From Bacteroidota bacterium (GTDB taxonomy: Bacteria > Bacteroidota > Ignavibacteria > Kapaibacteriales > HRBIN21), in assembly GCA_030550395.1 (NCBI GenBank), contig JAUQPL010000003.1, forward strand, positions 124,001-188,000: DNA of 64,000 bases, read 5' to 3'. The position numbers and the translations under genes are program-made. This document shows, piece after piece, positions 52,079 through 59,731 of the stretch (positions are counted from its first letter, which is position 1; each line of letters starts with the position of its first letter). Below the pieces are notes generated by a model. The model searched no databases and was not told where the DNA came from. It saw only the letters and a program-made list of their open reading frames with translations.

Positions 52079-52491
52079 TGGGCAACTTCATCCAGTTGAC
52101 GCTGTTCCTGTCGGTCCATGGACTGACGGAAAAGTCCCCATCGTCGCTCGCGCAAGCGGTGGAGTATTTCCTCGGCTTTGAGGGCTTCGTGAAGATGGAG
52201 CCGCTGTACTTGCTCGAGCTCCTGCAGATGTTCATACTGCTGCTGCTCGTGCTGAATTGTATGCCGAAGGTGTTGGCAATACGCCCATACTTCCTGGAGT
52301 TGGTGGGCGTGGAGTATACCTCTTTGGAGAGCTTCTTCCTGTGCTGTATCGTGCTGGTGCTGAAGTTGATGGAGAGCGTTTTCTGTGCGGCGGCGTTGCT
52401 CTGTGAGGTAGTGGAGGATATTCCGTGCCTGCTGGGCTTGCTGTGTCCGCAGGCGGAGAAGTCGTTCTAATGAGAAGCGAAAGGTTGCCAT
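52042..52491 (-). CDS. fliJ: Flagellar export protein FliJ
   Basis: The roughly 149-residue protein is almost wholly coiled coil, with the FliJ-type start FRFSLERLLRLRTQQAQQAR and many Gln/His/Leu heptads. FliJ connects the FliI ATPase ring to FlhA and escorts chaperones in flagellar type III export. The ORF track starts at 52521. ATG 52491 (MATFRFSLERLL) is the family start. It lies 34 bp after fliI and overlaps motE by 37 bp. Confidence 0.88.
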   Translation of the reverse strand: MATFRFSLERLLRLRTQQAQQARNILHYLTEQRRRTENALHQLQHQHDTAQEEALQRGILHAHQLQEVWAYCQHLRHTIQHEQQQYEHLQELEQVQRLHLHEALKAEEILHRLRERRWGLFRQSMDRQEQRQLDEVAQCRKSPWKSASP

Positions 52492-52525
52492 GGCACTTTT
52501 CCTATCGGCGTATTGTGACACAACT

Positions 52526-53860
52526 TTAGTGACGCTCGGCTTCCCGAGCCAGTTGGAGTATGGATGCTACGGTATCTTCAAAGAGGCTGCTTTCGGTAAT
52601 GTCCTGCCGCAGGAAGGCCATCAGTTTATCGTACATGGCAATAGCGCGATCTAGCTTTGGGTTTGTGCCTGGCTGATATGCTCCGACGGTGATCAGGTCT
52701 TCGGAGTCTCGGTAGGTTGACAATAGAGCCTTCAGCGTGTGGGCAGCTCGCAGGTGATCGGGGGAGACAATGTCGGGCATCAGCCGGCTGACGCTCTCCA
52801 GCAGGTCTATGGCAGGGTAATGGGCTCGGGTGGCTAATTGGCGTGAGAGGACGATATGTCCGTCTACGATGCCGCGTACGGTGTCGGCAATGGGTTCAGT
52901 TAAATCATCGCCTTCCACCAAGACAGTGTACAAGCCTGTAATTGTCCCATTGACGCTGGTTCCTGCGCGTTCAATCGTGCGGTGAAGGAGCGAGAAGACA
53001 GAAGGGGTGTATCCTTTCGTTGTTGGAGGTTCCCCGATGGCGATACCGATTTCCCGTTGTGCCATCGCCAGACGAGTCACGGAGTCCATCATAAGCATGA
53101 CGTCAAAGCCATGGTCGCGGAAGTATTCGGCAATTGTTGTAGCAACCAAGGCGGCTTTGACACGGACCAATGGGGGTGTATCGCTGGTGGCTACAACTAA
53201 CACAGAACGCCGTAGGCCTTCAGTCTGGAGGTCTTTCTCGATGAAGTCCCGTACTTCACGTCCACGTTCGCCAACGAGGGCGATCACATTGACATCAGCG
53301 CTAGTATTGCGGGCAATCATACCCAGCAGGACGGATTTGCCCACACCTGATCCTGAGAAGATGCCCATCCGCTGCCCTTTGCCAAGGGTAAGGAAGCCGT
53401 CTATCGCTCGGATTCCCGTCCCGATCGGCAGGAGCACCCGCTGCCGTTGGAGAGGGTTAGGAGATGAACCCTGGACTGGACGTTCATCCAGTCCTGGGGG
53501 CAGAGGCTTGCCATCCAGGGGCTGTCCTAAGCCATCGAGAACCCGCCCTAAGAGAGCGCTTCCGACGCGAATGCTCAGTGGCTTGCCTAATGCAACCAGT
53601 TCCATTCCGGGGGCTATGGCGCTTGTCTCGCCTAACACCATGGACAGCATCGTTGTGTGGCGGAAGCCGACGACCTCTACTTTGCAAAGTTCCTCCCCGT
53701 TGGAACCCCGCAAGCTGCAAAGTTCGCCGATGGGAACGTATGGACCGGTGCTTTCCAAGACAGGTCCAACAACGTTGCGTACGAAACCCCGTAAGCGCAA
53801 CGGTCGGGTACACCGTATGCGCTTCTCCCAGTAAGCCACGATGTCGGAAGCGGTCAGCAT
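52526..53860 (-). CDS. fliI: Flagellum-specific ATP synthase FliI
   Basis: The 444-residue protein is an F1-beta-like ATPase with GKGQRMGIFSGSGVGKSVLLG (Walker A near residue 170), ALVGERGREVRDF, VMLMMDSVTRLAMAQREIGIA (Walker B) and the GTSVNGTITGLYTVLVEGDD stretch typical of type III export ATPases. It powers export at the flagellar base. Its start overlaps the fliH end by 7 bp, in the conserved fliH-fliI-fliJ order. Confidence 0.96.
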   Translation of the reverse strand: MLTASDIVAYWEKRIRCTRPLRLRGFVRNVVGPVLESTGPYVPIGELCSLRGSNGEELCKVEVVGFRHTTMLSMVLGETSAIAPGMELVALGKPLSIRVGSALLGRVLDGLGQPLDGKPLPPGLDERPVQGSSPNPLQRQRVLLPIGTGIRAIDGFLTLGKGQRMGIFSGSGVGKSVLLGMIARNTSADVNVIALVGERGREVRDFIEKDLQTEGLRRSVLVVATSDTPPLVRVKAALVATTIAEYFRDHGFDVMLMMDSVTRLAMAQREIGIAIGEPPTTKGYTPSVFSLLHRTIERAGTSVNGTITGLYTVLVEGDDLTEPIADTVRGIVDGHIVLSRQLATRAHYPAIDLLESVSRLMPDIVSPDHLRAAHTLKALLSTYRDSEDLITVGAYQPGTNPKLDRAIAMYDKLMAFLRQDITESSLFEDTVASILQLAREAERH

Positions 53861-54594
53861 TGGAGTTGTTCGCGTATGCTCTGCAGTTGTTGGTGGAGCT
53901 GAGCATCAACGATGCCCCACGGACTCTCAATGAGGCACCCCATCGGCTCCACGGATGGATCACTGATGAGGGTGATACCTTCCTCCGGAGCTGACACGAG
54001 AGTGCTGCCGGCGCGACGCAAGATTTCAAGAGTTTCCGGGTGTAAGTGGATACGGAGGTGCCCGCTTCCACTTGGGATGGCTTGTAAGGCTTGCTGAATC
54101 AACTGCTCAAGAGCAGTGGAGTCTTGACGCAGTTGATAGCCAAGAATATGTTCTGCCAAGACGAAGGCAAGTCGGACAGCAGCTTGCTCCACTTCTTGCT
54201 GGAGCTGCTGCATATGGGTCCGGAGATTGCGGATGACGGTATCCAGTTGCTGGAACCACTGGTTGTAGCGGCGGAACTCTGCTTCGTAGAGTGCTGCAGC
54301 AGCAGTTTTCCCATCCTCGAAGCCACGGTTGTAGGCTTCCTGAATGTTTTGCTCCCACGCAGGGTTTTCTTCCCATACTTCCTGGTCAGTAAAGGACAGG
54401 CTTTCCGCAGTTGGCGGCGGCAGTACTGGAGGGGATGGAACGGGGGAAGGCTCTGCTGACGAAGCTTCATGCGGAGGGGTAGGTTCAATGGCGGGAGTGC
54501 GCAAAAAATCTTCAAAGACAGCTGGACGGACCCGTAGGCGTTCCTGCGGTGAGAGAAGACCCGTCTTTTCGATACTCCGCATGGCCTCAGACAT
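53854..54594 (-). CDS. fliH: Flagellar assembly protein FliH
   Basis: The protein has about 246 residues. A proline-rich N-terminal part (SSAEPSPVPSPPVLPPP) leads to a helical, Gln-rich middle (AYNRGFEDGKTAAAALYEAEFRRYNQWF) and an F1-delta-like C-terminus (LRIHLHPETLEILRR, GCLIESPWGIVDAQLHQQLQSI), the FliH layout. FliH controls the FliI ATPase. The ORF track starts at 54627. ATG 54594 overlaps the fliG stop by 8 bp. Confidence 0.88.
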   Translation of the reverse strand: MSEAMRSIEKTGLLSPQERLRVRPAVFEDFLRTPAIEPTPPHEASSAEPSPVPSPPVLPPPTAESLSFTDQEVWEENPAWEQNIQEAYNRGFEDGKTAAAALYEAEFRRYNQWFQQLDTVIRNLRTHMQQLQQEVEQAAVRLAFVLAEHILGYQLRQDSTALEQLIQQALQAIPSGSGHLRIHLHPETLEILRRAGSTLVSAPEEGITLISDPSVEPMGCLIESPWGIVDAQLHQQLQSIREQLQC

Positions 54595-55612
54595 AGACCT
54601 CTTCCTTTCCGCGCCCGGCAATGACAATTTCCTCCTGCTCGGCTAAGCGACGAATCACTTCAATGATGCGGCCTTGGGCTGCTTCAACTTCTTTCAGGCG
54701 CACGGGTCCCATAAACTCTAACTCTTCCTTGATCACAGCGGCGGCACGCTCGGACATGTTCTTGAAGATCTTCTGTCGCACTTTTTCGTCGGCGACTTTG
54801 AGAGCCAGCGCCAAGTCGCGCTTGTCCACCTCGCGGAGAATTCGTTGGACACCACGGTCGTCAATGAGAACGATGTCTTCAAAGAGGAACATACGCCGCT
54901 TGATGTCTTCGGCCAGTGTAGGATCGCGGGATTCCAATGCTTCCAATAAGGACTTTGCTAATGCAGAGCTGCTTCTGTTGAGTACCTCCGCAACCAGCTG
55001 GCTTCCACCGCGCATGGTGATGTGGGATTGCAGGGTTGTTTCGGCGATTTGTTCCATGACGCTTTCAATCTCGCGGACTAAGTCTGGGGAAACTTTCCCT
55101 AAGGTGGCAATGCGCGCTATGACCTCGATGCGGAGAGACTGGTCAAAGTGAGAGATAATTTCTGCAATTTGATCGGGGGGCAAGTAGGACAGGATAAAGG
55201 CGATGGTTTGGGGATGTTCTTTTGCCAGGAAACTGGCGGCTTGCGCTGGATCTGCTTTCTTGAGGGTATCAAAGCCGCGAATGCTCGTCAAGAGTTTCAC
55301 ACGCTCCACAATTTCCCGAGCACGGTCAAGACCGAGTGATTTTTCTAGCAGCAACGTTGCATACTCAATTCCTCCCTCCACAACGTAAGTGTGCGCCGTG
55401 AGCAATTGGTAGTATTCTTGGAGTACTGCATTGCTGACTTCTGGGGGAACACTTCGGAGGCTGGCGATTTCCAGCACTATTTGTTCTACCTCTTTGGGCT
55501 CCAGCTCTTTAAGAATGTGGCTGGCTGCCTCCGCCCCAAGCGCTATCAGGAGGATGGCCGCTTTCTGACGTCCGCTGAGGTGCTCGTACTGTATGGGGCT
55601 TGTCGCTTCCAT
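54587..55612 (-). CDS. fliG: Flagellar motor switch protein FliG
   Basis: The 341-residue protein has LSGRQKAAILLIALGAEAASHILKEL at the N-terminus, the EHPQTIAFILSYLPPDQIA middle domain, and the charged torque helix region ending DLALALKVADEKVRQKIFKNMSERAA. It forms the C-ring rotor top and meets the MotA stator. It starts directly after the fliF stop (adjacent, no gap). Confidence 0.96.
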   Translation of the reverse strand: MEATSPIQYEHLSGRQKAAILLIALGAEAASHILKELEPKEVEQIVLEIASLRSVPPEVSNAVLQEYYQLLTAHTYVVEGGIEYATLLLEKSLGLDRAREIVERVKLLTSIRGFDTLKKADPAQAASFLAKEHPQTIAFILSYLPPDQIAEIISHFDQSLRIEVIARIATLGKVSPDLVREIESVMEQIAETTLQSHITMRGGSQLVAEVLNRSSSALAKSLLEALESRDPTLAEDIKRRMFLFEDIVLIDDRGVQRILREVDKRDLALALKVADEKVRQKIFKNMSERAAAVIKEELEFMGPVRLKEVEAAQGRIIEVIRRLAEQEEIVIAGRGKEEVYV

Positions 55613-57232
55613 TTACTCCTCGCTCAGCAGAAGACGGACAACCCGAGCCGCTTCTTGGGGTTTCTGTTCTACAAATTGGCGGATTCGATCGCGCAATTGC
55701 TCCGTCAATACAGCTTCCTCGGTTACGGTTTCCGCTTCAGCAAGTCGGCGGCGCACGCGCTCTTCGAGGGCTTTCCGTTCTTCAGCGGCGGGCAGGCCTT
55801 CCTCTACACCAGTGGGTGGGCTCGGAAGGGGAGGAGGAAGTTCCTTAGCAGGAAGCATAGCGAAAGGCATTGCCTCGGGCGGCACCGTCGGGGATGGTTC
55901 CAAGTGAGGACGCAGTAATGGGGAGCGCAGCAGGCTGCGAAGTACCCAAAATCCCATCAGCATTGCTACAACAACAAGGGCGATTCGGAGCCATTGTTCC
56001 AGTGGTAGTTCGTACCATGTTCGTGGAGGCTGAGGCGCTTCCCCGGTGTCAAACTGAATGTTGACCACGGAAATCTGGTCATTGCGGGAGGGATCATAGC
56101 CAACGGCGGTTTTGATGATTTCGGTGAGCTTTTCCATCTCCTCGGGTGTGCGGGGGACAACAATACGTTTCCAGCTCCCTCCTTCCTGTATCAGTTGGGG
56201 TTTCCCGTTGATGAGGGCAGCGGCAGTAATTCGTTTTACGACGCCGGGGGCAGTGGTGAGGCGTTCAATAGTGCGGGGAATTTCGTAGTTGACAATGGTG
56301 TTGGTGCGTTGTGTTTGGGGTCCTGCGGTGTCACCGCTGCGGCTTTGTTCGGTAATGGTCTGTTCACTCCGGGCGACCTGGCGCTCGGGGTCGTAGTCTT
56401 CGCGGGTGCGTTCCAACTGGGTAAAATCCAGCTCGGCCGTGACGCGAACAACAGCATTACCAGCACCCAGGACGCCGTCAAGCAAAGATTGGACTTTCGT
56501 GGTTAGGTCCTGAGCAACGCGTTGTTGGAGTTCGTATTGAGCTTGAGTCAGACCGGCAGGAGTTGTGGGAGCGGGAACAAGTTCTGACAAGAGGCGTCCG
56601 CGCTGATCTATGACGGTGACGGCGGAAGGTTCCAGACCTTCCACACTACTGGCAACCAGGTGTTGGATTCCGGCGATGTTGAGTCGGCTGAGACTACGTC
56701 CATCCTTGAGCCGTACGATGACAGAGGCTGTTGGTTTTTGTTGTTCTTGCTCAAAGAGTGTGCGTTCGGGAATGACGATGTGGACTCGCGCTTGCTCTAC
56801 TTCCTCCAAAGTGCTGATGGTTCGGGCTAGCTCGCCTTCTAATGCGCGACGATAATTGAGCTTTTGCACGAAGTCGCTCATACCGAAGCTGGTTTTGTCA
56901 AAAATTTCGTATCCAACAACGCTTTTCTGCGGCAGGCCCTGAGCAGCCAGTGCCAGTCGGGTGTCGTAAAGCTGGGCAGCAGGAACCCTAATGGTGCCTC
57001 CTTCGTCAGACAGTTCGTATGGGATCCCTTGCTCTTTCAGCTTCTCTACGATGGCGGCGGCGTCTTGGGGCTCTAATCCGGAGAAAAGGACTCGCATCTC
57101 TGGACGTAGGGTCAGACTCAATAACCAGATGGCTACTCCTACGGTGAGGACAGTTCCGGCGATGAGTCCTACCCGCTGTGCCGTGGAAAGTCCGTCCCAG
57201 AATCGGCGTATGGAAAGCCACACGGGAGGCAT
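55613..57232 (-). CDS. fliF: Flagellar MS-ring protein FliF
   Basis: The 539-residue protein has two membrane helices (about 20-43 and 436-458). The periplasmic ring-building motifs include VLFSGLEPQDAAAIVEKLKEQGIPYEL, FDKTSFGMSDFVQKLNYRRALEGELARTI and ARVHIVIPE. The cytoplasmic C-terminus (VRRLLAEAET..., RVVRLLLSEE) binds FliG. The length matches the family. It lies 8 bp after fliE and abuts fliG. Confidence 0.96.
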   Translation of the reverse strand: MPPVWLSIRRFWDGLSTAQRVGLIAGTVLTVGVAIWLLSLTLRPEMRVLFSGLEPQDAAAIVEKLKEQGIPYELSDEGGTIRVPAAQLYDTRLALAAQGLPQKSVVGYEIFDKTSFGMSDFVQKLNYRRALEGELARTISTLEEVEQARVHIVIPERTLFEQEQQKPTASVIVRLKDGRSLSRLNIAGIQHLVASSVEGLEPSAVTVIDQRGRLLSELVPAPTTPAGLTQAQYELQQRVAQDLTTKVQSLLDGVLGAGNAVVRVTAELDFTQLERTREDYDPERQVARSEQTITEQSRSGDTAGPQTQRTNTIVNYEIPRTIERLTTAPGVVKRITAAALINGKPQLIQEGGSWKRIVVPRTPEEMEKLTEIIKTAVGYDPSRNDQISVVNIQFDTGEAPQPPRTWYELPLEQWLRIALVVVAMLMGFWVLRSLLRSPLLRPHLEPSPTVPPEAMPFAMLPAKELPPPLPSPPTGVEEGLPAAEERKALEERVRRRLAEAETVTEEAVLTEQLRDRIRQFVEQKPQEAARVVRLLLSEE

Positions 57233-57240
57233 CGTGCTTT

Positions 57241-57549
57241 TCAGACTTGGATCCGGAGTACTTCACGGTAGAGGTCCAGAGCCTTGTTCCGCAGCTCTAA
57301 CAGGAGTTGGAAACTTGTTCGGGCTTTCTCGGCGGCGATCATAACATCGTGAAGCTCAATCGGCTCGCCCTTGATTAAGCGTTCCGTGTAGTCGGCAGCT
57401 TCTGCCTGTAGAGTATTGACCTCCGAAATAAAGGCGCGGAGCGTTTCCAGGAAGCTCTGTTTGCTTTCAGGAGTAGCAAGCGCTGCTTGTCTATGCTGTT
57501 GGAGGAGTGGTTCATAGAGTCGGTTCTGCAGGATTTCGGGAGTCAGCAT
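57241..57549 (-). CDS. fliE: Flagellar hook-basal body protein FliE
   Basis: The 102-residue protein has SFLETLRAFISEVNTLQAEAADYTERLIKGEPIELHDVMIAAEKARTSFQLLLELRNKALDLYREVLRIQV, the FliE signature, recognisable by its LHDVMIAAEKA core and the DxYREVLRI-like end. FliE links the MS-ring to the rod. It lies between the 86-aa unknown ORF and fliF. Confidence 0.93.
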   Translation of the reverse strand: MLTPEILQNRLYEPLLQQHRQAALATPESKQSFLETLRAFISEVNTLQAEAADYTERLIKGEPIELHDVMIAAEKARTSFQLLLELRNKALDLYREVLRIQV

Positions 57550-57566
57550 TGCTTTCGCCGGTTTGG

Positions 57567-57827
57567 TTAGACTCGGATATCAACGAAGGTGCCCTTGTAG
57601 ATATCGGGTTCATGGAGACGCCCTTCCCGTGTAAAGAGTACATGGTGTGCGATGTAGGAGGCGCTTTCGGGAAATAGGCGGATGAACAACTCCCGCTCCG
57701 CCGGGGTGAGGGTAGCGGGTTCAGTATTGTTCGTGCTCTTCGTCCCCGTGGGAGCGCTGAGGGGTTGTGCGGCGCCCGAAGGTGCCGAGACCCCGTAGAT
57801 GTATGGCTGAACGGGAGCGACTTTCAT
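57567..57827 (-). CDS. Unknown 86-aa protein within the flagellar operon
   Basis: I do not recognise this protein. It starts MKVAPVQPYIYGVSAPSG, continues as a low-complexity Pro/Thr/Ser stretch, and then has a structured part TPAERELFIRLFPESASYIAHHVLFTREGRLHEPDIYKGTFVDIRV. There is no signal peptide or membrane helix. It sits between flgC (12-bp gap) and fliE (17-bp gap) in the same direction, so it is likely translated with the flagellar genes. A rod-capping, anti-sigma or chaperone role cannot be inferred from the sequence alone. Confidence 0.75.
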   Translation of the reverse strand: MKVAPVQPYIYGVSAPSGAAQPLSAPTGTKSTNNTEPATLTPAERELFIRLFPESASYIAHHVLFTREGRLHEPDIYKGTFVDIRV

Positions 57828-57839
57828 GGGACTTCGGCA

Positions 57840-58325
57840 TCAGATTTCTAGTGAGTCTCGCGCAAGGTTTTTCGCCGCTTCAATGACGGCTGTATTTGCT
57901 TCGAATGCGCGCTGAGCGCTGAGAAGTTCCACCATCTCCGTGACAATATTGACATTGGGGTAGCGCACATATCCTTGGGCGTCAGCGTCGGGGTGGGTCG
58001 GATCATAGACCAGCCGGAAGGGGGATGGATCCTGTGCGACAGTGGCGGACAGGACTCGGGGCGGGCTCCAGCGATGAGGAGGCTGGACAGTGGGGGCATG
58101 TCCGACGGCTGTCTGCTGCAAGCGTAATTGAAAACCCAAGGCTTCCTCAAAGGGGTCGGCGGGATGGGCACGGACGAGAACGATCTCCCTCCGGTAGGGC
58201 TCTCCGTTGGGACCGTTGGTAGCGTCCGCGTTAGCGATGTTTTTGGCAATGCTATTGAGGCGCTGTCGTTGGAGGCTTAGTCCTTGGGCGCTGATAGCCA
58301 GGCTATGGAAGATATTGCCAGCCAT
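57840..58325 (-). CDS. flgC: Flagellar basal-body rod protein FlgC
   Basis: The 161-residue rod protein has the N-terminal motif FHSLAISAQGLSLQRQRLNSIAKNIANADAT and the C-terminal YPNVNIVTEMVELLSAQRAFEANTAVIEAAKN, the FlgC family pair. The ORF track starts at 58409. ATG 58325 (MAGNIFHSLAISA) is the family start. It lies 19 bp after flgB. Confidence 0.94.
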   Translation of the reverse strand: MAGNIFHSLAISAQGLSLQRQRLNSIAKNIANADATNGPNGEPYRREIVLVRAHPADPFEEALGFQLRLQQTAVGHAPTVQPPHRWSPPRVLSATVAQDPSPFRLVYDPTHPDADAQGYVRYPNVNIVTEMVELLSAQRAFEANTAVIEAAKNLARDSLEI

Positions 58326-58344
58326 GGTGCGGAACCACCTGCTA

Positions 58345-58767
58345 CTACAACGTACCCCGGATAGCCGTCTGCAGAGATTGGAAGTACCGACCCACCATGC
58401 GAGCGGCAAAGCGGAAGCGGAGTTGTGTCTCCAACAGCTCGGTCATTTCCCGATCAATGTTGACATGCGACTCGCCAGCGGCGTACCGTTCGGGTTCTGG
58501 CAGTGAGTCCATGTCTCTTTCTGCCTGGACGCTGGCAGGATCAGGGGGACCGATAGGGATATGGCGATTATTGGTTCGGAGCCCCTTATTGGCAACCCCT
58601 GCGTGTTGCTGGAAGAATTCCTCAAATCGGACACGGTATGGGCGATATTCCGGAGTGGTGACATTGGCAATATTTTCAGCAATCACCCGTTGCCGTAAAG
58701 TGTAGGCATCTAAGGCTCTTTGCAGGAGAGGTAGCCGTTCTCGGAAGAGCCACTCGCGGATTTCCAT
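58345..58767 (-). CDS. flgB: Flagellar basal-body rod protein FlgB
   Basis: The 140-residue proximal rod protein has LQRALDAYTLRQRVIAENIANVTTPEYRPYRVRFEEFF and the C-terminal VNIDREMTELLETQLRFRFAARMVGRYFQSLQTAI. The ORF track extends it to 58950, through the divergent regulatory region. ATG 58767 (MEIREWLFRERLPLL) is the family start. It is the first gene of the operon and has a sigma-54-like promoter 43 bp upstream. Confidence 0.94.
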   Translation of the reverse strand: MEIREWLFRERLPLLQRALDAYTLRQRVIAENIANVTTPEYRPYRVRFEEFFQQHAGVANKGLRTNNRHIPIGPPDPASVQAERDMDSLPEPERYAAGESHVNIDREMTELLETQLRFRFAARMVGRYFQSLQTAIRGTL

Positions 58768-58810
58768 CGTCCTTGCAAGTGTTGTGATACCGGATGACAT
58801 CCAAGACATA

Positions 58811-58826
58811 AGCAACGCTAATGCCA
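58811..58826 (-). promoter_or_regulatory. Sigma-54-like promoter (TGGCATTAGCGTTGCT) for the flagellar operon
   Basis: The minus-strand sequence TGGCATTAGCGTTGCT has GG and GC exactly 10 bases apart and the TGGCA-N6-TTGC pattern of -24/-12 RpoN promoters. It lies 43 nt upstream of the flgB ATG and is not of the TAnnTTTG type. It would make the flagellar operon dependent on RpoN and an enhancer-binding protein. Neither is in the window. Confidence 0.5.
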
Positions 58827-58862
58827 ATACCGAAGCGCAAGAAACTACTGCCGAAGGCGCTG

Positions 58863-58870
58863 TATTTTTG
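58863..58870 (+). promoter_or_regulatory. Putative -7 box (TATTTTTG) for the MerR-type regulator
   Basis: An exact TAnnTTTG match ending 14 nt before the ATG at 58885, close enough for a very short leader. It is divergent from the flagellar promoter, 37 bp away. Confidence 0.42.
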
Positions 58871-58884
58871 TATCGGCACATGTC

Positions 58885-59226
58885 ATGGAATCTGTGCAGC
58901 GTTACTACCGTATCGGAGAGGTTGCCCGTCTGCTGAAGGAGCAACCCCATACGCTCCGCTATTGGGAGCGGCAGTTTCAGCGACCCTGTCCGCGTCGGGG
59001 TGCATCAGGTGAGCGGCTCTACAGCGAGGAGGATATTGCTATTCTGCGGCGCATTCAACACGTGCTCCGGGTACAGCGCTGCACTGTGCACCAAGCTAAG
59101 CAAATTCTGGGTGGGAGTGCCGAACATTCATCTACCCTTTCCCCTGCTGTAGCCGCGGTGCTTCGGGAGACCTTGGAGTTGATGCTGTTCTTCCTGAAGC
59201 TTTTGGGGAATGCTTCCCAGGGATAG
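58885..59226 (+). CDS. MerR-family transcriptional regulator
   Basis: The 113-residue protein has a MerR winged helix (YYRIGEVARLLKEQPHTLRYWERQF, about 7-31, and RLYSEEDIAILRRIQHVL). A short C-terminal helix (AAVLRETLELMLFFLKLLG) could form the dimer coil. No metal or ligand Cys is evident. It resembles the small MerR/HspR-like regulators that sit alone. It is divergent from the flagellar operon and 56 bp before ssb. Confidence 0.87.
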   Translation: MESVQRYYRIGEVARLLKEQPHTLRYWERQFQRPCPRRGASGERLYSEEDIAILRRIQHVLRVQRCTVHQAKQILGGSAEHSSTLSPAVAAVLRETLELMLFFLKLLGNASQG

Positions 59227-59282
59227 AAATGTGCGTATTTTTACGCCCGCCTGGGACAAGTTGCACGTCAGGATGGGCAGCG

Positions 59283-59723
59283 ATGCGGAACTCGCTCAAC
59301 AAGGTGATGTTGATTGGAAACGTCGGCCGCGATCCAGAGCTCCGCTATACACCGGAAGGTATTCCAGTGGTGACCTTCCGTCTGGCGATGAGTGAGTCAC
59401 GACGTGACCGGGATGGCAATCTCCGGGAGCATACGGAATGGCATACGATTGTTGCCTGGCGGGAGCTGGCGGAACGTACCCAGCGGATTGTCCAGAAGGG
59501 GTCGTTAGTGTATGTAGAGGGGCGACTGCGGACACGGGAATTTGAGGACCGCGGTGGGAATCGCCGTCGGGTTGTGGAAGTGTGGGCTGACAGCCTATTG
59601 GTCCTGGATCGCCGTCACCGAGATGCGGGGAGTAGTGTGAGCGAAGAGAAAAACGCGGCACCAGAGTTGCCGCCTGAGGATGCAGACGCCCCAACGATGC
59701 CCGATGATGAGGTTCCCTTCTAA
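59283..59723 (+). CDS. ssb: Single-stranded DNA-binding protein
   Basis: The 146-residue OB-fold protein has NKVMLIGNVGRDPELRYTPEGIPVVTFRLAMSES, EWHTIVAWRELAERTQRIVQKGSLVYVEGRLRTREFED, and the acidic tip DDEVPF that recruits replication and repair partners. The ORF track starts at 59229. ATG 59283 (MRNSLNKVML) is the family start. It lies 8 bp before the MCE gene. Confidence 0.95.
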   Translation: MRNSLNKVMLIGNVGRDPELRYTPEGIPVVTFRLAMSESRRDRDGNLREHTEWHTIVAWRELAERTQRIVQKGSLVYVEGRLRTREFEDRGGNRRRVVEVWADSLLVLDRRHRDAGSSVSEEKNAAPELPPEDADAPTMPDDEVPF

Positions 59724-59731
59724 GATAGGGG

